Source: Mucidula mucida
Taxonomy: Eukaryota > Basidiomycota > Agaricomycetes > Agaricales > Physalacriaceae
DNA length: 64,000 nucleotides
Reading direction: 5' to 3'
Assembly: GCA_015501055.1 (NCBI GenBank)
Contig: JADNYV010000033.1
Coordinates: 124,001 to 188,000 of the forward strand
Below the pieces are notes generated by a model. The model saw only the letters and a program-made list of their open reading frames with translations. It had not been told where the DNA came from and did no database searches. Every line of letters begins with the position of its first letter. The stretch's first letter is position 1. Below, piece after piece: positions 57,234 to 64,000 of the stretch. The translations under genes and the position numbers were made by a program.

Positions 57234-57267
57234 TAGGACGACATCTAGTAGCACTATTGGGGGTCCT
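57234..57267 (-). repeat. right terminal inverted repeat
   Basis: 34 bp, inverted copy of 54163-54196. Confidence 0.85.
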
Positions 57268-57275
57268 CGTCCTCC
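57268..57275. repeat. 8-bp target-site duplication, right
   Basis: CGTCCTCC directly after the right TIR, identical to 54155-54162. Confidence 0.85.
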
Positions 57276-57881
57276 TCTGGAGCTTTTAGCCTAGTAACGA
57301 TGTCCCTGTATCTAAATCGCTCTTGAATTTCGTTTTGTTATTTTCAGCGTTATTCTCAAATTAAACCCCAGATACTCCAGAGGGTCGAATTAGCTGATTG
57401 GCAATGATGAGTCTCCGATTCGGTCCGCATCTGGTCCGCATCTTTGGCGCGTTTTTGGACAATACGCGACCTCCAGAGAAATTTCTGTACCATATGGACA
57501 TACATCGCGTCTTGCGCACCGTGATTTCGCCTGACCTAGCCTCTGAGCATGACATCAATTGAATTGAGTGTGTGCACACTAGCGAGTCGCCGTCTGATCC
57601 ACGTAATTGCCAACGAGGTTGCATGACACTGGAATCAAATTGAGCTCTTCTAAATCTCTGGATCTTCTCCTGATCTTCTCGATTACTTTTTTTCTGACAG
57701 CAACGCCGAAATCATTTCCAAATTCAACACTTATGTCGCGAGATTGCAAAGGATTACAGGGATTACGAGGGATTACGGTACAACGTTCCCAAGAGCGTGT
57801 ATCTGACCCTGTATCGGGGGATAATATTTTTTCTCTGACATACTTATAACGGTGCTGGTGGCACTCATCGCCTCCTACGAT
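57268..57881. other. intergenic, 0.6 kb
   Basis: After the transposon TSD no gene is recognised; this holds the promoter of the ene-reductase. Confidence 0.45.
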
Positions 57882-59322
57882 ATGTCGATCCCCACTCTCA
57901 TCAACAGACGCGCGCCTGGTGTGCCCTTCTACACGCCGCTGCAGAGCCCCCCGGCGGGAACTGCGCGCGCGGACGCGAAAGAGACGATCCTCTTCAAGCC
58001 TCTAAAGATTCGCGGGGTCGAGTTCCCCAACCGTGTCTGGGTGCGTACTTGACGTATGTCCACTAAGCCCGATAGACGCTCACTGTTATGCGTATACTAT
58101 AGGTCTCCCCGATGCAGCAATACTCTGCTGAGAACGGCAACATGACCCCGTGGCATTTCGCTTATCTTGGAGGAATCCTCATTCGCGGTGAGGCCTGATG
58201 CAGATGTCGTCTCCCCGAGCGTGAGACTGATCATTCCGCAGGTCCTGGGCTGACCTTTGTCGAGGGCTCCGCCGTGACTCCCGAAGGACGCATCACCCCA
58301 GAAGACTTGGGTCTCTGGGAGGACTCCCAGATCGCCTCGCATAAGCAGGCCGTCGACTTTGCCCACTCTCAGAACCAAAAGATCGGTCTCCAGGTATGTT
58401 TATCCATGTCAACTTGTCGTGCGTCCCGCTCTGACCACTTCGCCCCCGTAGCTCATGCATGCCGGCCGCAAAGGTTCCTGCGTCGCTCTGTTCTTGAGCT
58501 TCAGCGCAGTATCCAACGCTGCTGCCGGCGGCTGGTCCGATCGTCTCATCGGTCCCTCCGCCGTGCCTTTCCACGAGGGCTATCCCGTGCCACGCGAGAT
58601 GACGATCAAGGAGATCGAGGAGCACGTCGTCGCGTTCAAGGAGGCTGCGCGTCGCGCCGTAACGGCCGGATACGACGTCCTCAACATCCACGCTGCACAT
58701 GGCTACCTTCTTTCTGAATTCCTCAGCCCCGTCGCGAACAAGCGGACTGACAAATACGGAGGCTCTTTCGAGAACCGGATCCGATTCCTCGTCGAGATCG
58801 TAGACGCTGTTCGGGCCACTATCCCCGAGTCCATGCCTCTCGTCGTTCGGTATGTTGAAAAAAATTTGACGAGTCGTCTTCGTGCAACTTAGTCCTTTCT
58901 TTAGTGTCTCTGCCACCGACTGCCTGGAAGAAGTCCCCGAAGCTGGCCCCAGCTGGACAGTTCCGGAAACCGTCAAACTCTCGCATGTCCTGCGCGAGCA
59001 CGGCGTCGATGTCATGGACATCTCTTCCGGTGGCCAGTCTCTCGCACAGACCATCAACGTCTTCAACTCTCAATCCGGCTTCGCCAAGGAGGTGAAGAAG
59101 AGTGTCCAGAACTCGATGTTTGTCGGCTGCTTGGGAGGAATCACCTCTGGGGAGATCGCCGAATCTTACCTCCAGGAAGGGCGTGGAGATGTCGTATTCG
59201 TTGGACGCAAGTTCTTGGAGAACCCCGGCGCTGCCTGGCAATTCGCTGAGGACCTCGGCGTCAATGTCGCGATGTCGAAGCAGCTAGAGTGGCCGTTCAT
59301 TGGACGGGGCAAGCGTGCTTAA
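57882..59322 (+). CDS. YqjM-like NADPH-dependent ene-reductase (OYE family)
   Basis: FMN-dependent flavin oxidoreductase reducing activated C=C bonds. Five exons join in frame: [114 protein letters not shown] with the substrate-binding His pair (HAAH); and [57 protein letters not shown] (FMN phosphate loop). The SPMQQYS stretch with HAGRKG marks the YqjM (thermophilic-like) branch rather than classical yeast OYE. No targeting signal. Full length, about 420 residues. Confidence 0.92.
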
Positions 59323-59464
59323 TAGAATACCTGTGTACATCTTACGATTTCTCGTCTCTTTCGGGTAGAAAAAAATGAATCTTACGCTTTCATAACGGAT
59401 CATTGTATCGGACCGCAGAACGAGGTAGTACGAATGATTAAGTCATCCGCCAGAGATGAACTCT

Positions 59465-59725
59465 TCAAAGCAGGCATGCTAAAGAATCTGTCCAGTTGAG
59501 GCATATTTTGAAGAATCCACGACACAACGAGAGGGAATGGAGGGACGTCAAGATACGGAGTCTGTAAGGCCGAGAAGCAGTAGCAAGTGCTCGAGATGAT
59601 AGAGCGAGATTCCTCAAAGACTGAGCGTGGACGACGTTTACAATAATGAGATCCAGTATTTCGGGAGGAAGTACTTGACGAGGCCTGTCTTTGTTACGAG
59701 TGTCAAGCGCCGAGATAGAATACAA
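59465..59725 (-). pseudogene. F-box protein fragment
   Basis: A short frame holds VLPPEILDLIIVNVVHAQSLRNLALSSRALATASRPYRLR, a recognisable F-box with its LPxEIL start and the following helices, but it ends 30 residues later without LRR or other domains. Probably a decayed or truncated member of the F-box family; a continuation by splicing below 59465 was not found. Confidence 0.5.
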
Positions 59726-60231
59726 AATAAGCCATTTCTGGGTGCTTTCAGCAGAGGTGGCGGCGTGGAGCGTAGTTGTTGATCATGATGCACAGAAGAC
59801 AACCTTCGATCGTGTACACCGGGCCGCACGTAACGTTCTTGATGGTGCCAGTTTTCACTGTTCGCATCAGTGTCGAATAAAGTTCTACTCAGCGCCCTCC
59901 TGCCGACTCGACTACTAAACGTATACTAATTGCATCAAACAGCTATGTTTCAATGAAGTCCTGGATGACCGTAATTTGTTGCCAAGTTAATGGCGTTCGA
60001 TCTTGCTTGAAACCAAGTGAGGCCTCAGTTTACCAAATCTTATGCTCTGATGACCACTCACACAAGAAGCATTTGGATAGATTCCCGGCCTTCCGCTTGA
60101 CTCTGGCTAGATGTCGACTCCAGGCTCGCTTAGAAGCTCCAGTCATTGCTTTGCTTTGCAAGGTGCTCGCGTTTATGGTGATAGAATTTCTCTGCCCCCG
60201 TGTCGGCTCATAATGGCCGTACGATTCTTCG

Positions 60232-60237
60232 TATAAA
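60232..60237 (+). promoter_or_regulatory. TATA box of secreted-protein copy 2
   Basis: TATAAA, 63-68 bp upstream of the ATG, in the conserved context TTCGTATAAAGGCGC shared with copy 1. Confidence 0.7.
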
Positions 60238-60299
60238 GGCGCCCAATGCAGTGTGGATGGATTTCATCACCAGTTCCTACTTTCTGAACTTCTTACAAC

Positions 60300-60840
60300 A
60301 TGCGCGCCTTCTCCATCATTGCCACCGCTGCCGCCTTGTTCCTCGGCGTGTCCGCCTCGAGTCCTATGGCCGCTCGCCAAGAAGCTTCCCGTTTCGGAAA
60401 CGTCAATGTGTCGCCCTCTACCGTCTCCACTGGGGATGTAAGTTCACACAAACATTTTCATCTTTACACTGTCCTAATCTTCCTACTCATAGTCCTTCGA
60501 AATCACCTACAACTCCACCCTCGCCCGCTTTAAGCCAGACTATGTCGATTTCTTCATCCAAGGCACGCGTTCGAATGGGAACCCGACCCCATACGTGGTG
60601 CTGTCGCGTCATGATTATGGGGGAGCAGAGGGCCAGACGATCTTGACGAGCACCGAGACGGTGAGGCCAAAATCTGAGCCAATTGTCGTGTCTTGGAGAC
60701 TGAAGTTATTGTGTTAGACTCCAGACCTCGCTTCTCTTGGGCCCGCAGACTCTTACCTTGTTTGGGCATTTGTCACGTACCCAAACGAAGGATTGGAGAT
60801 GTATGGAGGTACATCGGCTCCGATTGCTTACCAGTCGTGA
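60300..60840 (+). CDS. small secreted Ig-like protein, copy 2
   Basis: A 142-residue secreted protein of a family common in Agaricomycetes, resembling the N-terminal Ig-like beta-sandwich of Kre9/Knh1-type and Ser/Thr-rich cell-wall proteins. Exons 60300-60437, 60493-60660 and 60718-60840. The signal peptide is MRAFSIIATAAALFLGVSAS. The mature part reads FGNVNVSPSTVSTGD, FEITYNSTLARFKPDYVDFFIQGT, YVVLSRHDYGG, SYLVWAFVTYPNEGLEMYGG. There is no cysteine in the mature chain, and one N-glycosylation sequon (NST). Near-identical to copy 3. A role in cell wall or host/substrate interaction is an inference. Confidence 0.85.
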
Positions 60841-61009
60841 ACTGGGGGCGTTGTTGGTCAATTGGACATTTTATGGACTCGTGTTTTCATTCGTACTACA
60901 GAAATACGCACTCCGTACTCTCATAATCTTTACATTGCCATCTTGATAATGACTGCTGAGGTTGCGTATTAATTCGAACCAAGGAAGTATTCATATCCCA
61001 AATCCTAGT
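60300..61009 (+). repeat. inverted segmental duplication, arm 1
   Basis: The gene plus about 170 bp of 3' flank (through CGAACCAAGGAAGTATTCAT and ATCCTAG) matches the reverse complement of 63291-63997. The shared homology ends near 61009. Confidence 0.75.
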
Positions 61010-61296
61010 GCGTGGACGTCAGGATCAATGTCCATTCAGAGATTAGTATAGGGAGTTGCTTCCAGTGAGCAAAGCTAGGGCGCTTGGGGATCCAGCAATG
61101 TTTCGGGTGTCGTGCTTTGCATCTCGAGCGAGCGCGTTCGTCACGACCCAAGATTACAGCACCAGTAATGGGCTTGAATTCCGTCAAGACGAAGTACTTA
61201 TCGAATGATAGAGCTTGATAACTAGAACTGTTAAAGAAACAGACATATCCGAATCCTACATTATGTAGCTCAACAGAAGCCTAGTACATACCACGC

Positions 61297-62717
61297 TCAA
61301 GTCCGGAAAATCCGCAACAACCTCGCGTCACTGACGATATGCGTCCTACAAAGTGGACATTCACGCGTACTGTTCATCACGAGCTCGGAGCAGGCTCGAC
61401 ATAGAGCAAGATGACTGGGAGAATAAAGATCAGAGACGAACGAGATTGCAAATGGCTCTAAACATACCCGCAGTCCACAATCGCGATATTCGCATCTTCG
61501 TCCTGACAGACAACACAGAGACCATTCCTTTCCAGTGGCACGCGTGGTTTAGAAGGTGCTCCGGATACCTCTCTTTCTCTGCTCTCCATCTCCTGCACCT
61601 CTCGCAGAGCCCTCTCCATTTCCATTCTTTCCCTCTCCGCGTGTGATCTCTGCGCTTCCAAACGCTCTTCCTCGTCTCGCCTCCTCTTCGCCTCTTCCTC
61701 CGCTCTTTCACTATTTACCAGTTCCTTCACTTTTGATACCAATTCCTCTTTTTCCAAGAACGGACCAAGGTGGACGTGATTATCGAGTAAGATCGCCTTT
61801 AATGTATGCACGGACAGTGCTGAGATCTGGGCTGGTGAGTAGGTGAAGAGCGCTTGAAGCGAAGGTGTGGGAGGAGGAGGGGTGGGGCGAGTACTTGGTG
61901 GAGGGGGAGGAGGTGTCGGGCGGTTATAAGATGGAACTCGCGGTCGAGGTGGCGGTGATTGGGCTTGACGTGGCGGCTGAGGCGGCGGCGTTGGACGCGT
62001 AAAGGATGGTGGCGGATCAGGAGCTAGATCGGGCCGAGCAAACGTAGGCCGAGTCCTTGGCGGTGGCGGAGGTGGAGGTGGCGCTGGAGGAGGAGCACCG
62101 CGAACAAAAATGCCACGAGCACGTTCATTGCGAGATGGAACGGAATAGCGACGATAAAAGGCCTGCATGGCATCTAAATGAAGGCAAGCCTGGAGGCAGG
62201 GAAATGGCTCACTTCATGTTCCCGTCCAAGGCAACCATTGACTTCCCGCTTGCCGACGAGCGCTTTCACCACATCATCCTTCTCGACCGCTGTAGTCAGT
62301 GAGATATTGTACGCGGTGGCATACTTGCGCAACTTTGACAGAGGGATGTTCTTCAAGTGTGGCGGCGACGCTGCGGTTACTGCCTAACGTGTTCAATGGA
62401 GCGAATGTGGCGAGCGTTGGACGCACTGTTCAGCATTTCGACGCAGTATGCGCACACGTTGGCCTGATCGTATCCTGGATTCGTTGAACGGGGAACAAGC
62501 GCACTATAGTCCGTACAGCTGTGGCAGTAGAGGTATCCTAAGCCACTTTAATATTCGCGCCTCATTTCAGAGTCAAAGGGAACGTACCACAGTGTGCGCA
62601 TGCTCGACTCCTAGTGAAGATGACATTGAACTCTTTGTTGCACTTGCGGCATGCCTCGTCCTCAGACTGCTTGGGCGCTATGCCACTCAATAACGGGAGT
62701 CCGGTTCTTTGGTCCAT
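61297..62717 (-). CDS. FYVE/SAP/RING ubiquitin-ligase-like protein (RNF34/rififylin type)
   Basis: Five exons join in frame. The start MDQRTGLPLLSGIAPKQ at 62717 leads into a FYVE-type zinc finger (EACRKCNKEFNVIFTRSRACAHCGYLYCHSC...VCAYC). Next is a SAP-like helix pair (KNIPLSKLRKYATAYNISL), then a long Pro-rich disordered region, a second SAP-like segment (LSVHTLKAILLDNHVHLGPF), a charged coiled coil, and a C-terminal C3HC4 RING (LCVVCQDEDANIAIVDCGHLALCRACSELV...CPLCRTHI). This order matches animal RNF34/RFFL, E3 ligases on endosomes; yeast Pib1 is FYVE-RING. E3 activity at endosomes is inferred. It lies between the two arms of the inverted duplication. Confidence 0.87.
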
Positions 62718-63290
62718 TCAAGTTGAAAGTCAATGTCAAGACCCGATTGATGCAGATTCTGATTGTGATGATGACCTTGGCAGTGCAAATGATTGCAATG
62801 TGAGAAAACAATTGAACAAGTTCAAGAAGGCAACGGTTCGGTCAGCTCTGGGCGCCCTTATGGCCTCTGTAATCGTCGAAGGTCGCAGAACATGGCCGAA
62901 GAGATGACTGAGCAGCGGGCATCCTGCCACGGACCGGGAACTTGCCGGGGCCGGGATCTGCCGGAATTCCTGGCTTGACATTGAATATTCAAATTGATGC
63001 CTCGACCAGTAGCGCAGGAATTGAAGCTTGAAGGATGAGGAATGGTGTAGTACAAGACAGTTGACGTGGTATTCATAATATCAAGGTTCTAATCGATCAG
63101 TGGGCCTCCATCCACGAGAGGTGAGTCAACAATCAACTTGATGATCGGAGAGATGGCCAACGCTCGCCGAAGATCGATACAAAGTTGAAGGACACGACAC
63201 CCGAAACACCTGCTGGATCCCAAGTTCTGCCCGCCTCGAAGCAACCAAGATATTAGCTCTATACAGACGTCTCACTGGAAATCAGAATTG
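62718..63290. other. intergenic, 0.57 kb
   Basis: This holds the promoter of the RING gene. No coding region is supported. Confidence 0.45.
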
Positions 63291-63997
63291 AATAGGATTC
63301 GGGATATGAATACTCCCTTGGTTCGAATTGACACGCAACCAACTTCAGCAGTCATTATCAAGATGGCGTTATCAACAATTAATGAGAGTACGCAGTGCGT
63401 ATTTGTGTACGAATGAAAGCACGAGTCCACAAATTTGACCACACCGACACCCATAGTTCACGACTGGTAAGCAATCGGAGCCGATGTACCTCCATACATC
63501 TCCAATCCTTCGTTTGGGTACGTGACAAATGCCCAAACAAGGTAAGAGTCTGCGGGCCCAAGAGAAGCGAGGTCTGGAGTCTAACACAAGAACGTCAGTC
63601 TCGAAGACACATCAATTCGCGTAAAAATGGCCTCACCGTCTCAGTGCTCGTCAAGATCGTCTGGCCCTCTGCTCCCCCATAGTCATGACGCGACAGCACC
63701 ACGTACGGGGTTGGGTTTCCGTTCGAACGCGTGCCTTGGATGAAGAAATCGACATAGTCTGGCTTGAAGCGGGCGAGAGTGGAGTTGTAGGTGATTTCGA
63801 AGGACTATAAGTAAGATGATTAGGACAGCGGGGAGATGAGAATTCTTCGCTGTACTTACATCTCCAGTGGACACCGTAGAGGGCGACACATTGACGCTTC
63901 CAAAACGGGCGGCTTCTTGGCGAGCGGCCATAGGACTGGAGGCGGACACGCCGAGGAACAAGGCGGCGGCGGTAGCAACGATGGAGAATGCGCGCAT
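63291..63997 (-). repeat. inverted segmental duplication, arm 2
   Basis: Reverse complement of 60300-61009 with scattered differences, mostly in introns and 3' flank. Confidence 0.75.
63468..63997 (-). CDS. small secreted Ig-like protein, copy 3
   Basis: Same three-exon structure as copy 2 and the same 142-residue length. The signal peptide MRAFSIVATAAALFLGVSAS differs at one residue and the first mature segment at two (EAARFGSV against EASRFGNV); exons 2 and 3 encode the same protein as copy 2. The promoter lies beyond the window edge. Recent duplication with copy 2, in inverted orientation. Confidence 0.85.
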
Positions 63998-64000
63998 CTT

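Larger units (their letters stand above)
54163..57267. mobile_element. Ulp1-protease TIR element, 3.1 kb
   Basis: A complete element bounded by 34-bp terminal inverted repeats (54163-54196 and 57234-57267, starting AGGACCCCCAATAGTGCTAC and reading on through TAGATGTCGTCCTA) and flanked by a perfect 8-bp target-site duplication CGTCCTCC. The subterminal parts carry repeated TTCGGACAAAA-like units in one orientation (for example about 54197-54240 and 57124-57180), possible transposase-binding sites. The only gene is the Ulp1-like protease gene, which spans most of the interior. No DDE transposase, helicase or integrase motif is visible. The 8-bp TSD is typical of hAT and Zisupton/KDZ-like elements; class assignment is an inference. 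Confidence 0.85.
59323..60299. other. intergenic with an F-box remnant and a secreted-protein promoter
   Basis: Apart from the F-box fragment and the TATA box listed separately, no coding region is seen. Confidence 0.45.

Overview
The window is nuclear DNA of a filamentous fungus, almost certainly a basidiomycete of the class Agaricomycetes. Nearly every gene is broken up by many short (about 45-60 nt) GT-AG introns. The gene families are typical of mushrooms: F-box/LRR proteins, DUF6534-type membrane proteins, Upc2-like Zn2Cys6 regulators, small secreted Ig-like proteins, a fungal Stealth (Xpt1-like) transferase, a PL14 lyase, an RNA-dependent RNA polymerase and a Ulp1-protease mobile element. 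Most gene models here were spliced by hand from reading frames, conserved motifs and splice signals; no database search was run.

Layout. 0.7-6 kb: creC-like WD40 gene (-), divergent BCKDH E1-beta (+), SH3 membrane protein (+). 6.4-12 kb: three paralogous Zn2Cys6 regulators (all -) around an RTA1-like transporter (+). 12-15 kb: a possible tiny gene, a TIR element of about 620 bp, a truncated Old Yellow Enzyme and a decayed small secreted protein gene. 15.7-33 kb: Stealth transferase, ankyrin protein with a CaaX tail, PL14 lyase, cytochrome P450, acetyl-CoA synthetase, MFS sugar transporter and an HtrL/YibB-like glycosyltransferase. 33-44 kb: F-box protein, DUF6534 protein, tRNA-Cys, protein phosphatase methyltransferase, RNA-dependent RNA polymerase. 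44-54 kb: MTHFR, cupin, F-box/LRR, cyclic phosphodiesterase, Rab6-type GTPase, second DUF6534 protein. 54.2-57.3 kb: a complete TIR element with a perfect 8-bp target duplication and a Ulp1-like protease gene. 57.9-64 kb: YqjM-like ene-reductase, F-box remnant, FYVE/SAP/RING ubiquitin ligase, and two nearly identical small secreted protein genes in inverted orientation.

Functionally the window is a mixed housekeeping and accessory neighbourhood. Acetyl-CoA synthetase, BCKDH E1-beta, MTHFR, LCMT and Rab6 are core genes; P450, PL14, sugar transporter, ene-reductase and secreted proteins are accessory. CreC and acetyl-CoA synthetase both belong to carbon regulation and use in fungi, but nothing here shows they are co-regulated. 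Several gene pairs are divergent and share promoters of only about 90-180 bp.

The two most notable observations are (1) the TSD-flanked Ulp1 protease element, which has no recognisable transposase, and (2) a set of single-base disruptions, mostly in homopolymers, that break the frames of many otherwise well conserved genes (creC, BCKDHB, the Zn2Cys6 genes, RTA1, PL14, P450, LCMT, RdRP, cupin), while other genes are fully intact. These look more like consensus errors than mass pseudogenisation.
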